From: Tillandsia leiboldiana
Lineage: Eukaryota > Streptophyta > Magnoliopsida > Poales > Bromeliaceae
Assembly (NCBI GenBank): GCA_029204045.2
Contig: CM055076.1
Coordinates: forward strand, 19,594,269-19,658,268
Direction of reading: 5' to 3'
DNA length: 64,000 nt
Translations under genes and position numbers: made by a program
The notes under the pieces: generated by a model
What the model saw: the letters and a program-made list of their open reading frames with translations, nothing else
Told to the model about the DNA's origin: nothing
Database searches by the model: none
In this document: positions 24,668-36,766 of the stretch, in pieces
Numbering within the stretch: position 1 is the first letter of the stretch
Layout: each line of letters begins with the position of its first letter

Positions 24668-25392
24668 TGTGACGATCCGGCCCACTAGCAATAATAATTC
24701 GTTGGACCCAAACTGTCAGCTCAAAATAATTAAATTTAATTATTATTACTAACGTCCACAATCTCTTACATAACCAATCACAATTTATTTTATATACTCA
24801 ATCACAATTACATTCCCTTCTAATATGAGACTTCGTTTGGCCTTATATACACATCCCAAGATCACCAAGCGATGATTCCCATCTATCCCTTCTAATATGG
24901 GACTTCGTTTTGGCCTTATATACACAGCCCAAGATCACTAAGCGATGATTCCTATCTAATGTGACACACAGTCCAAGATCATCTAGTGATGATTCCCATC
25001 TAATGTGAAAGACAACTCCAAATCATCAGGCGATGTGAGAATTGCTAGCCTGGTCTGAAAACATACAATCCAAGATCACCAGACGATATGAGACTTATAT
25101 CTCGTTAAACTTATCATTTAGATCCTGACATAGCATGTTACCTAATCCTTCAGACTCTAGCTCAGCGAGAACTCGTCACACATTTTCGACTCTCGCTCAG
25201 CCGGGACTCATCACACATTTTTGATTGGTGATTGGCTCTGATATCAAATGTGACGACCCGCCCCACTAATAATAATAATTTATTAGACAAAATATTTAAG
25301 CCAATTATTATTACTAGTGTCCACAGTCTCTTATATACCCAATCACAACTTTATTCTCATCTAATGTGAGACTATTGAGATGCCACAACACA
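24668..25392 (-). mobile_element. TRIM element, minus orientation, degraded
   Basis: Two reversed LTR copies start TGTGACGATCC (24668) and TGTGACGACCC (25249). Before the second, GGCTCTGATATCAAA is the reversed primer-binding site. The internal region includes tandem copies of a motif with CCAAGATCACC...GCGATGATTCCCATC. ACTAA flanks it on both sides (24663-24667, 25393-25397); the right boundary is uncertain by a few bases because of a CA-rich run. The homologous position in block B (about 63605) is empty. Confidence 0.8.
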
Positions 25393-25599
25393 ACTAATCA
25401 TTTTTTTTCACCCTCTACACTATAAGAAAATAAAGTTATAATTTTGTAAAAAATTAATAATAAATATTGTTTAAAAGAGATAGAGCATGTATTCAAATTT
25501 AGGAAGAGATAATTTCTTGAATGCTTTTTGGAAGAGGGGAGCAAATGAAAATGGAGGTTTCATAGATAAAACTTACAAGTCAGACAAGCTCAATTAGTG

Positions 25600-25704
25600 T
25601 TAATGCGATTCCCGACGATCGTCGACGCCACCAATTCGGTCAGTGAGAGCCAAAGCCATAATCCTCCAGATAGCTCTAAGTGCAGCTGCTTCACCACTGC
25701 TCAT
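25600..25704 (-). pseudogene. Truncated 5' end of a CNL resistance gene
   Basis: The minus strand reads through the same upstream codons as the intact gene (EAAALRAIWRIMAL), then departs and stops after VDDRRESH. The start equivalent to the intact gene's ATG lies at 25657-25659, leaving only 19 codons. DNA identity to 50690-50776 is high up to about GGGAAT. Beyond that the sequence turns into intergenic flank, so the CC, NBS and LRR parts are absent. It marks a former CNL copy or a duplicated promoter plus first codons. Confidence 0.8.
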
Positions 25705-26879
25705 GCAATTGATCAAATTCCTAGAGTGCAGTAGTTGAAGAATGAGGAAAGAGATGTCCAGCTTGCATAGAAGAATTAAAAATTTAGGAGGAATATATAT
25801 ATAGTTCTTGAAAGCTGGCAGCCAATAGAGTATGTGTACTTATATCTAGAAAAAGAAAGGTGAAAATTTGCTTTTTGAAAAAAAAAAAAAAAATACAGTT
25901 TTTATATTTTAAATAAATAATTTGAAAGATGAAAATACTATTTTCAAATAAAATTTAAAAAAAAAATTAAAAAAAATATAATTTTTTTTAGAAATAAATA
26001 GGACAAAAAAAAATTTCAGCCAGAAAATAATTTTTAAAATATCGTTTTAGTAAACCAAGTAATTTATGAATCAACTCTTATTATTGGTGAGGGTGTACGT
26101 GTTGTTGGTTATTTTAAATAACGTTTAGCGTGCCTTCTAAATATGATCACTTTACTTTTAAATAGATAAAGATGCCACGAATATTGTATTTTAGTATTAT
26201 TTTTATTTATTATATTATAATAAAAATTTTAAAAAAATATTATTAAATTGAGCTAGGCTAGTTTGTTTTTAAAAATATGGATGTTTATGTGTTTTCAAGT
26301 TGTATTCTACGATAGAACATTCGATTCGGCGATTGATTTCGATAGACATGATTTACAGTATTGAAATTATTTAAAAATTAAATTTTATAATTTTTTAATT
26401 TTATTTGCCTAATAACGAATAGTCTTAAAATAAACAGAATAAAAAAAATTTCATTAAAAAAGCGATAGAAGACTTAAAATTTAAATCGAAAGCATTGATA
26501 TTGCTCTTCATGATAAATAAAAAAAATTTATTACAATTTTATCTAATTTAAATTACTATACACCGTTGAGTAGATATAATAGTAGGTGTTAAAGAAATAT
26601 TCAGAAAGAGTAATTTTCTGTATGCTTTATGGAAAAAGGGAGGAAATATAATGCAAGCTGCATACAAAATTAGAAACAAAAAGTAAAAAGGTGAATATTT
26701 ATTAATTTTTTTATTTTACTTGATGTCACGTAAATAAAAAAAAAATTAAAATTTTATATTTTTTTTTGGTTAATTTTATGCAACTTTATATAAACATATC
26801 GAATAGTAAATATATCACTACAAAGTTTAACTTTTTATAATTATTCCAGCTCCCTGTAAACATAACGAATAGCAGATAT

Positions 26880-27364
26880 ATGTCACGCCTCGAGTTTTAA
26901 AAATCAATCCAAATTTTTTTTTTATCAAAGTTATGGACACTAGTAATAATAACTGGACTTAAATATTTTGGGTTGTGGTTTGGGCATAACGAGTTATTAT
27001 TGCTAGTGGGTCGGATCGTTATATTTGGTATCAGAGCTGGTCCACCAGCCAGAAGTGTATGGCGAGTCTCGATTGGGTCAGGGTCTGAAAGACAAGATAA
27101 CGGGCTACGTCAGGGTCTGAATGACGAGCGAGAAAAGTCTCACATCGCCTGGTGATCTTGGACCGTGTGTGTTTGGGTTGACGAGGACGTCGGGTCTAAA
27201 TGGAGAAAATTTGTGATACTCTGATAGGCCCACATCGAATTAGAATGAAGTTATGATTAGATTTATAAGAGATATGGACACTAATAATAATAAATGGGCT
27301 TAAATATTTTGGATTGTAGTTTGGGTCTAACGAGTTATTATTGTTAGTAGGCAGAGTCGTTACA
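26880..27364 (+). mobile_element. Giant-LTR end fragment joined to a degraded TRIM
   Basis: 26880-26930 (TGTCACGCCTCGAGTTTTAA followed by a T run) matches the end of the giant LTR (4672 onward). It abuts, at about 26933, a TRIM lacking the start of its first LTR. The TRIM then shows TTTGGTATCAGAGC, a short internal domain, and a second LTR 27212-27364 (starts TGTGATACTC, ends GTCGTTACA). No coding content. Confidence 0.75.
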
Positions 27365-29270
27365 ATATATCTTTACAGATTTCAACTTCTCATATTTATT
27401 CTTTTAAAAATTCAGTAAAATAAATTTATCTCACTAATTAATTAAGATTAAGTATTTAATGTATAATTAAATATAATTTTCAAACGACTATGGGTGGTAG
27501 GGACGTATATGAATAATTTATAAAAAACTGTAGAAATATATTTACTATGCGATATATCTATAAAAAATTATATAAAATTATGTTAAAAAAAAACAATTGT
27601 AGTCTCTTTACTGCTGTAGATCACATTAGTTAAATTAGGTTTGGATTTTTAAATGTTACTTTCTGCAAAATTACGTAGAAGTTAATTGCACAAGGGAATT
27701 GATTGTTGGTTTTCTTTAATTCTCATTGAAAAATGTTTTCTAATCAATTTTAATTGCATAAGGGAAAAAGTTGACATGAAATGAAATGGATATATCATAA
27801 AGACTACAAGTCAAGCCATTGCCGACAAAGGAATCCATCCGTACGCCCCCACCCCACAGCCTTTTTGACCCAGGAACTATATTGTCTGCCTACCCAATAT
27901 TATTAAAGCAAAAATGTACAAATTTTTTTTTTAACTTTAGAATTTTTATAAATAAATATTTGAATTTTTTATTTGATTTAATTATACTATATTATAACTA
28001 TAAAAAAGTTTTAATATATAAACGTTTTTTACAACGATGCTTGAAAAAAGATCTCAAAGTGTCTGTATGATATAGCAAATGTTAACACTTTAAAAAATAT
28101 CGTCATATGAATTCTTTATTATATTATACAAATAATAAATTTTATTATTATTTTTAATTTTTAGACACGGTAAAACGTCAAAATATATTTTATTGACACT
28201 TGGCATAAACATCGGAATATATATGGCAATTCTTTATTTATGGATGATTTAACTGACGTTTTTAAATGCGACGCTACTCATATTAAAATACTTTTAAGTA
28301 TCATTAAGTATAAAAAAAACGTTCTTAAATATTAAATTTTTTTTATAGTGCTACTATATTTTAGATTTTTTTTTTTTTTTTCACTTTCTATGTTATACTA
28401 TTTTTTTTAATCAAAGACACAACTTAACTGTTTTTTTTTTTTCCAGTATCTACACCATAAGAAATGAATTTATAATTTTGTACAAAAATTATTAATAAAT
28501 ATTGGATGAAAGTGAGAAAACATGTATTGAAATCATTCGGGCATAAAAAATAGCAACAAAATTAAAAATAACTTAATAAAAATTTTAAATGAGTCTTCTA
28601 AGAAGATTTTTTTTATTTTTTTTTCTACGATAAAACATTGGATTCGGCGATCGATTTCGTTAGACATAACTTACAGTATTATAACTATTTAGAAATTAAA
28701 TTTTATAATTTTAAATTTTATTTATCTAGTAAACAAGTAGTCTCAAAATGAATGAAAAAATTAAAAAATCTCAAAAAAAAAAAAAAAGCGAAAGAAGATT
28801 TAAAGTTTAAATCGGAAGCACTTTTATTGCTCTTTCATGATAAACAAATTTTTTATTAAAATTTTATCTAATTTAAATTACTAGATATAATAGCAAAAGT
28901 CAAAAAAAAAAAAATCCAAAAACAATAATTTTTTGTATGCTTCTTACAAGATGGGAGAAAATATACTGCAAGCTATTAAAAAAAGTACAAGATAGGAGAA
29001 AATATACTGCAAGCTATTAAAAAAAAGTAAAGATGGGAGAAAATATACTGCAAGCTATTAAAAAAAGTACAAGTTGGGAGAAAATATGCTGCAAGCTATT
29101 AAAAAAAGTAAGCATGTTTTGGAAGATACGCACCTGAAAGCACAGGAAATTTTGGCAATTTTGGCACCACTCCACTGCTATAGGATAAATTATTGTCACG
29201 TGGTGTTTAAATATTTTTTTGTTATCCACCACACATTTTTAGATATTTTAGACTTTACTGTTAGCTAACG
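27365..29270. repeat. Second, more decayed copy of the CNL-flank unit
   Basis: 27770-27905 matches 24360-24500 (CATTGCCGACAAAGGAATCC). 28430-28530 matches 25400-25500, 28620-28870 matches 26290-26550 (ATTCGGCGAT...GATTTCG) and 29105-29260 matches 23395-23540 (AAATATTTTTTTGTTATCCA). The order is as in block A, so this is a diverged tandem copy. It is strongly AT-rich and has no gene. Confidence 0.65.
28948..29110 (+). repeat. Tandem repeat, four units of about 47 bp
   Basis: The unit contains GGGAGAAAATATACTGCAAG followed by CTATTAAAAAAAGTA, repeated four times with small changes. No coding meaning is apparent. Confidence 0.85.
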
Positions 29271-29990
29271 TTTGGTTCGAAGATTATGAGCTTGAGAATA
29301 AAATCTTTTTATCTCTGGGATAGTTTGCTATTCTCGGATAGTAAGATATAAAAAAAAAATAGTGTTTGATTTGTAAAACTATTATTCTTAGGAATAGCTG
29401 AAATTGTATTTGGTTCATTCTTGGAATAAACGAGAATAGTGAAAAAATAAAAATAATTTTAATTTTAAAATAATAATATTTTATCTAATTAATTAATATA
29501 AGATTTAATTAAATAATAATTAATATTTGTATAAATTAAAGCTTATATTTTAGTAAATAATACTATTTAATTTTTTAAAAATTAAAGTTAAAAATTTTAA
29601 AATTTGTATAAATTTTAAATTTTAAAATTTATTAAATTTATAAATTTATTAAAAATTAAAGTTACAAATTTAAAAAGTTATAAAATTTAAAATTTCTCTA
29701 AATTTAAAAATTTAAATTTTAATTATCTCGAAAAATATGTAAAAAATGTGTAAAAAATAATTCAAGTACAACAGCGAATACTAAATATGATTATTAAAAA
29801 AATATTAATTTTACAGCAATTTAAACTTTTAGAGATAAGTGATTATTTTGCAATCTTTAATAGATATACAATATATAGCAAAAAAAAAAAAATAGGGAGG
29901 ATTAATTTTTTGAATGCTTCTTAGAAAAGTTAGAAAAGGGAGAGAAAATGAAATGAATATATATATAATTTTTTTTTTTGTTTGTTCACC
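29271..29990. repeat. AT-rich MITE-like remnant and low-complexity DNA
   Basis: Begins GTTTGGTTCGAAGATTATGA and contains the stretch AATTTTAAAATAATAATATT shared with 34690-34710 and 38070-38090, so it is probably a diverged member of that repeat family. The rest is TTTAAAATTT-type low complexity. No gene. Confidence 0.5.
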
Positions 29991-30033
29991 CACTACTTAG
30001 GCAATTGATTAAGTATTAGTAGTGCAAAGAGAG

Positions 30034-30067
<34 letters not shown>

Positions 30068-30199
30068 ATGCTTTTTGGGAGAGTAGGTGGAAAAGCTTCC
30101 TATTCAAAAAAAATAATATTAATAAAAAGAATGAAAAGAGGGTTGTCGGATTGCTTTTGTTTAAAAGAAGGGGAAAACACCACCACCACCACCACCGCC

Positions 30200-30275
<76 letters not shown>

Positions 30276-30601
30276 AGAAGAAATTCTTTTGTGATTGATT
30301 AAAGAACTTAATTATAATACTGTAATTTTTTACACACCACTCCTGGGATTCTTAACATTATTATAGCAAAATATAATCTACCCAGAGATCTAAGCTTTAC
30401 AAAAAGAGTCTAAGCAAAATTTCCCAAAGTTTTTTTTTTTTTTTTTTTTTGGTAAAGTTTAATTTCCCCTCTTGTGTGGTTACGCTTATTTTTATTTTAT
30501 TATTTTATAATTTAAAATTTTATACTTAATTATTCTATAGTTGAAAAAATTATGCATACCTATTTTATGCCTATAAAAATATTTTTACTTTATTACTCTA
30601 T

Positions 30602-30653
<52 letters not shown>

Positions 30654-30850
30654 CGGGAGAGTTCAGCTATATATGGTGCTTATAAATTTCACCGTTAGAA
30701 CTATCTCTTTAATTAATTCTATAAATCATACTAATCCACTAACTATCCATTAAATTTTAGGAGCCAACCATTATACAAATCGGCCATCTTTTCATCTAAG
30801 GGAAAAAAATTCATACTTAGATTTGGTACTTTTACAAGCATAAAAGCTCG

Positions 30851-30923
<73 letters not shown>

Positions 30924-31672
30924 ATACTCTTATACTATTGACAGTATTAGAGTATTATTACCATAAACTTTTTGATTCTTGGATAAAGTGATGTGCGGTT
31001 AGGATTATAGTGGTCTCCTATAATTTATACTATTTCACTAACAACCTACTAAACCCTAGGGGATCACTATAATCCAAACCGCACATCCTTTCATTCAAGG
31101 GTCAACAAATTTATGGTAGCAAGGCCCTAATACTATCAATAGTATAGTAGCCTAATTCTCTCTCTCTCTCTCTAAGATTATGTCAGATTTGATCTGATAT
31201 TTTCATATATTATGATTAATTTTTTAAAAAAATTAACAAATTAGATTACTATAAATACTAATACATCATGTCAGATTTGATGTGATATTTTAAAATATGA
31301 TTAATTTCTAAAAAAAAATAAACAGATTTTGTAAGATTTTCTCATTCTTTCCCAAATTTTTTCAACAGATTTTCTAAGATTATATGATATTTCAGATATA
31401 GTTAATTTTAAAAAAAAAATTAACAGATTTGGTAAGATTTTCTAACTCTCTTTTTCTCTCTCTAACATTACTATAAATACTGATGCATATATATATATAT
31501 ATATATATAAAATAATATTTGATGTGATATTTTTAGATATTGTTAATTTTCAAAAAAAAAAAAATTTAAGATTATGTCAGATTTAATGTGATATTTTCAA
31601 ATATGATTAATTTTTAAAAAAAATTAACAGATTTTATAAAATTTTCTAACTCTCTTTTTCTCTTTCTAAGAT

Positions 31673-31762
<90 letters not shown>

Positions 31763-31850
31763 ATATTTGATGTGATATTTTTAGATATAATTAATTTTGT
31801 AAGATTTACTCTGATATTTGATGTAATATTTTGAGACTCACTTACTCATA

Positions 31851-31937
<87 letters not shown>

Positions 31938-32400
31938 TAATCTGTTGTTTCACTTGTTTGGTGCTCTTATTTGACACTTCTATATATGGTTACACCTTTC
32001 TACTACTTTGCTCTTTTACCGTTGCTTCTACAATCGCATAGGTGTTTTCTTTCCTGCATATTTTTTTTTCATCTAAAATTGTTTAATAACTTAAATATAG
32101 AAATGATCTAAATAGTAAATATATAAAAGATCGAATGTTTACATTGCTTAGTGCGATTTAACTACGTACCTGTCCTGTGTTTACATTGTTTACTATGACT
32201 TAATTACCTCTTGCTTATACCCAACTATTTTTATGTTTGAGATGTAATACATTATACCTAATTATTTTTAAAACTATTTTTAAGTTAGACTATTCATAAT
32301 TTTTTTATTAAATTTGATATAATATATTATGCCTAATTATTTATAAGTTAAACTATTCGTAATTTAGTATCCGCAGCTAAGACCGGTGCTTAACTAGTAT
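29991..32400. repeat. Microsatellite-dense intergenic stretch
   Basis: It contains GA (30035-30063), CAC (30178-30196), TA (about 30202-30270, 30610-30652, 30854-30920, 31675-31760, 31887-31934) and CT (31852-31886) arrays. Between them are irregular repeats of a unit with ATTATGTCAGATTTGATCTG and GATATTTTCA (31170-31800). The short open frames around 30022-30298 only translate the GA, CAC and TA arrays. Only MITE-like sequence (listed separately) is recognisable otherwise. Confidence 0.85.
30921..31152. mobile_element. Hairpin MITE, diverged relative of 61480-61707
   Basis: The arms read ACTATTGACAGTATTAG and CTAATACTATCAATAGT. The centre has ATTATAGTGGTC...GATCACTATAAT and TGCGGTTA...AACCGCA, as in the 61.5 kb copy. 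It is flanked by TA and CT microsatellites. A third, poorer relative appears at about 30655-30850. Confidence 0.7.
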
Positions 32401-34130
32401 ATATAGTTTGGAAGACATGCATATGACAGCAATGTAAATTTGGCCGGCAGCTGCGTGCATTGAGATTAATTAATTGCCAGCCGAGCATCTTTCACCGAGC
32501 AATTTCCTTCCTCATTCCACTACCGCTAAAGGAGAAAAAAATAAATTTTTATTATTTTTTTTATTTTTATAATTTAACCTATTGAAAAATAAATTATAAA
32601 TATTTTTTTTGCGTAAAGATAAATTCTAAATTTTTATAGGTTTGCTACGGCAGATATATAAATCAAAATAAAAATAAAAATAAAAATAAAGATAGATTAG
32701 AATAAGAAATGAAATGATAAAAATATCAATATATTTGGTTTATAAAAACAATCGGAGGGGGACGGAGAGAACGAGGGATGAGAGATGCTCAAATAATTAC
32801 TTGGATTTATTAATTATGCATGCAGTAGCTAGGTATAAAAAATTAACACTTATTTTATTCCAAGTTGCAGAAATGAATGAATGCTTGACTTGATTGCATG
32901 TGACAGCATCGATCCTAAATCTGGCCTGCTGCTGTGTCCTTTGAGATTAATTAAAATTGCCCGCTGAGCATCTTATCGTTTGGTTCGGGAATTAGTGAGA
33001 ATTAGTAGTACCAGGTATAAGTATAAAGTTGAGTATAAGGTAGGATAAATAAAAATAGTGTTTGGTTGGGATATAAGTTAGTCCCAGGTATAAGAAAAAT
33101 AGTATTTAGTTGGAATTGAAGAATAAGAGGGATAAATAGTTGACTTTTGAGTAAAAAGACGAAAATGTCCTTATCTTTTTATATGTATTAAAAATTGATA
33201 AATAAATATTGTATTATAACTTTTTAAAAATAATAATTGTAATATATATTATGTAATTAATTAGATAATATATAAAATTAGTGTTAATTATTTATATGTA
33301 AAAAATGATTAATATAATATAAAAATTATAATAAATTTTTCTGGTAAGATATTATGTATTAAAAAATCAATAATTAGTGTTAAAATTAGTGTTAATTATT
33401 TTTTAATCTAAAAATTATATTAATTATTTATTTTGCGTTGGGAACGAGGATGCGGTACGAGGGAGAGGTTTTTTACCCAGCGGCGACGAAGAGCTACAGG
33501 GAAGACCGAGAGGCGGCGGCGGCGACGATAATAATAAGTATTTATTATTTATTTTGTATATGTTAAATAATTATTGTAATATCTATTAATTAATAAATTA
33601 AATGGTATATAAAATGAGTGTTAATTATTTATATTTTAAAATTGATTAATATTATCTAAAAATTACAATATTTTTTTTTGGTAAGATATAAATTTTTAAA
33701 AAATCAATAATTAGTGTTAATTAGGATTAAAATTAGTGTTAATTTTAATACACTAATTTAAAATTAGTGTATTAATTTTAAATTAGTACACTAATTTAAA
33801 ATTAGTGTACTAATTTTATAGGAGGGAGATGCTTCGATTGGGAACCGTGCAGGGCAAAAGAGAGGAGACAGAGGGAAAAGTAGTTCTGGGTAGTGGGGAT
33901 AGAATAGGAGTTGTTCCGGGACAAAAAGTAAAAGGGGGAATGGTTGTTCCCCCTTATTCAAAAGTGTTTGGGTACAAAGGGGGGGATATCCCCCTTTGTA
34001 CCCGAAACAAACAATGAGAACGAGGGAACATCAAACAATTATTGGGTTTATTAATTATGCATTCAGTAGGTATCAAAGATTAATACTTATTTTATTCCAA
34101 GTTGCAGAAAAAAAAAATGCTTATTTTATG

Positions 34131-34179
<49 letters not shown>

Positions 34180-34540
34180 AAAATGCTACTTGTACACCCG
34201 TAAGGGGTGTACATCTCACACCCCCACCCATATAAGGGTGGGGGTGTGATGAGGGGTCACTTGATGTGACTCGTAAAAAACATCGCCACCATTAAATAGG
34301 TGGAGATGTAAGATGTACACCCCTTCAGGGTGTACATGTAGCATTACTCTATATATATATATATAGTTGGGAAGACTTGATTGCATGTGACAGCATGCAT
34401 GCATCCAAAATCTGGCCGGCTGCTGTGTGCTTTGAGATTAATTAATTGCCCGCTGAGCATCTATCAAGACCGTATTTTCTTCCCAGTCCAATACTCCACT
34501 ACTAAAGGAGAACAAAATTATTACTCTACATTCAGTTCGG
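32401..34540. repeat. Tandemly duplicated intergenic segment, three partial copies
   Basis: A marker containing TTTGAGATTAATTAATTGCC and GAGCATCT occurs near 32460, 32940 and 34430. A second marker (GGATTTATTAATTATGCATG...TTATTTTATTCCAAGTTGCAG) occurs near 32805 and 34045. Between the copies lie sequence starting TTTGGTTCGGGAATTAG (32979) and a reversed counterpart ending CCCGAAACAAAC (about 34012), which may bound a degraded MITE. The short open frames at 33829-34235 fall in this repeat and I do not call them genes. Confidence 0.6.
34178..34350. mobile_element. Palindromic MITE inside a TA microsatellite
   Basis: The left arm AATGCTACTTGTACACCC and its reverse complement GGGTGTACATGTAGCATT at the right end form terminal inverted repeats. 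Each arm also contains an internal near-palindrome (TGTACACCC...GGGGTGTACA). It is flanked on both sides by TA repeats, so a TA target duplication cannot be told from the microsatellite. Confidence 0.8.
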
Positions 34541-35150
34541 ATATAAATTAAAATTATTTATTTTAAAAATATATATAAATTTAAAAGAAAAAATTAATTT
34601 TACGTTTGGATGGAAATTAAATTATTCTTAAGAATTAAAAAAATAATAATAATATTTGACTAGTTAGATTGGAATAGTAAATATAAGAGTAATTATAATT
34701 TTAAAATAATAATATTTTAACTAATTAATTAACATAATAATATTAATTAAATAATAATTTAACTTATTTAGTTAATTATTGCTAGATAAATATAAATATT
34801 AATTGATAAAATAATTAACAATAACGAGTATTGTTAATAAATAATTTAATTAACTACAAATAAATTAATAAATTAATTAGGTAAAATAATTAGATTAGCT
34901 AAAATATTAGATTAATTAAAAGTTAATACAATAATCAAAATTATATTTATTTTAATTAAGCTTATATATTCTCAAGTGGGAACATGCTTATTCCAGAAAA
35001 AGTACTAGAATTACTATTCTAGTCTTATACCAGCTTGTTACATAAAGATAAAAACTATTATTCTTATTCATAACCAAACGTGTTTAGAGAATAAGTCTGA
35101 AATAAGACCTTATTTCAGGTCTTGTTCTCCAACCAAACCGTGTTTTAAAA
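34541..35150. mobile_element. AT-rich MITE-like element
   Basis: 34600-35060 aligns with 37980-38450 over most of its length (shared AATAATTTAACTTATTTA and ATTGATAAAATAATTAACAA). The right end has TAACCAAACG and CCAACCAAACCG, the kind of terminal motif seen in hAT-type MITEs. Non-coding. Exact borders and TSD are not clear. Confidence 0.55.
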
Positions 35151-35265
35151 AATCATCTCTTTTTTAACTTTTATTTTTATTTTTTTACACTTTGAACTTG
35201 TTGAAAAAATAAATTCTAAATATTTTCTTGCATAAAAATCAATTCTAAATTTTCATACGTTGCAT

Positions 35266-35830
35266 GTTTCAAGATTATTAGGATTTGATTAGATTTGTAG
35301 CTGAATTCTAGTTGGATTAGGATAAATATTTAAATCGGTTAGAGATAAATTAATTAATATTTTAATATTAATTAGAGTATAAATCTAATTGAACTAGAAT
35401 TTGGAAAAAAAATTATGTAAGCTATAAATATAGCATTTATGCTTATTTATTTTGTGGTGGTGGTAGGATTAGCCACACCCAAATGATATGATCATGGTGT
35501 CCATAATTTTAGATGCACCTAGTGCACGGTTGCATTCAAAGAGAGAAGTCTTCTAGATTTATAGAAAACGAGAGAAATGTGAGAGAGATTCAGAAAGAAG
35601 AGAGAGTTAAAGCTACTATGTGCAAAAGAGAATTCAGATATAATTCTTCTTTTAGTTGATGAATCTTATTTCACTCGTTTTTCTCTTTTTTGTGGTTGTG
35701 TCAGCTCCAATTTTTGTTAAGGAGGTAGTTTTATAGTAAAAAATTTAATTTAACATTTCTATTGCGGAGTCCTAATAATCAGTATCATCAGAACAAGTAC
35801 CGTACCAACAGCAGTTGGTATGAGAGCAGT
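35266..35830 (+). mobile_element. Probable copia LTR remnant with primer-binding-site-like sequence
   Basis: From TGTTTCAAGATTATTAGG to ...GTACCAACA at 35810, followed by GCAGTTGGTATGAGAGCAGT, which resembles a degraded tRNA-iMet primer-binding site. A TATA box (CTATAAATATAG, about 35422-35433) and a GAGA-rich leader fit a copia-type LTR. No gag-pol follows. I see nothing else in 35831-36184. Confidence 0.5.
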
Positions 35831-36184
35831 TTGTGCATTCACAAAATCAAATTTAGGACAAGTAACAAATTCTCAACAGAGATAATGATAAATTCAGACT
35901 TTACCCTAAACTCTAAACTATAAACCATATATGTCATCTTAAATAGTCTACCTTGAAAGTAATTAATGTCTCTCAATGTTTGACACATAAATTTTTTAGT
36001 CTTTAAAAAGATAATAAATCATTTATCTTCTTCAAAAGACAATAAATTATTCACTTTTATTTTCTTCATCCTAATTCAGATTAATGGATTTATTTGCTAT
36101 ATAAATTTTCTGATTCAGATTAATGAATTAATTATTTGCTATATAAATTTTAGGGGCTTCTTCTTATATATACCCCTCACTATT

Positions 36185-36766
36185 TGTGAGGCCCCGCTTC
36201 ATAGGGATTTAGCTATAGCACTCTTAATCTTCTTAACCTTTTGAGTCTTGCTATCAATCAAAATACTATAGCCGGATTAAGAGATTTAATTATATTTATA
36301 CCTTATATATAGAATTAATCCAAATTTTCGGGGTGTTACATTTCTCCTCCTTTTAAGTCCTGATGTCCTCGTTAGGCTTAAACACACTCACAAGCACCAG
36401 GAGATGTGAGACTTGTCTCGCTTGTCTTAACCGACTTTGTCGCTAATCTTAACCGACTTTGTGAGGAGCCGCACTCTACTCACAATAGTCATTAGTCCGA
36501 AAGTCGTGCTCTACCTACTATATAACCAAGGCTCAGTCGAGACTCATTTCACACTTCTGGCTAGTGATTGGCTCTGATACCAACTGTGACGCCTCGCTTT
36601 CCAGAGGGTCACCTATCTTAGAGCTACTCTAGCTCTAACACGCTTAACCTTCTTAACCTTTTGGGTCTTGCTACCATCCAAAATGTTATAGCTAGGTTAA
36701 GAGGTTTAGTCCTATTTATACATTATATATAAAACTAATCTAAATTGTGGAGGTGGAGGTGTTACA
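36185..36766 (-). mobile_element. Older Cassandra TRIM (5S-derived LTRs)
   Basis: Reversed LTRs at 36185-36340 and 36585-36766, with the reversed primer-binding site GGCTCTGATACCAAC just before the second. The second LTR still shows 5S-like sequence (reverse complement of GGGTCACCTATCTTAG...CACGCTTAAC). The two LTRs differ by many changes and the first lacks part of the 5S region, so this copy is much older than 15833-16408. The flanks CTATT and TTATT match at 4 of 5 bases. Confidence 0.88.

Larger units (their letters stand above)
23380..26600 (-). repeat. Duplicated flank of a CNL gene (block A)
   Basis: After removal of the TRIM at 24668-25392, this stretch aligns in order with 62200-64000; shared markers include AGTTTTGGAAGACAT, ATTATTGGCAC and TAAAAGAGATAGAGCAT. 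From 25600 on it also matches the 5' end and promoter flank of the intact CNL gene (50680-51050). It therefore derives from a duplicated resistance-gene locus whose coding body is gone. I see no other gene in it. Confidence 0.75.

Noticed and set aside
30022..30298. Two overlapping open frames with poly-RE, poly-H/T and poly-YI runs
   Set aside because: They translate GA, CAC and TA microsatellites and nothing else.
33829..34017. Small glycine-rich open frame
   Set aside because: It sits at the end of an AT-rich repeat remnant with an inverted GGGGGATATCCCCC and has no supporting context.
36185..36766. A genuine 5S rRNA gene on the minus strand (also at 15833-16408)
   Set aside because: Only the 3' half of 5S is matched, it lies inside LTRs with primer-binding sites and TG...CA ends, and it lacks the 5S 5' half; it is Cassandra.
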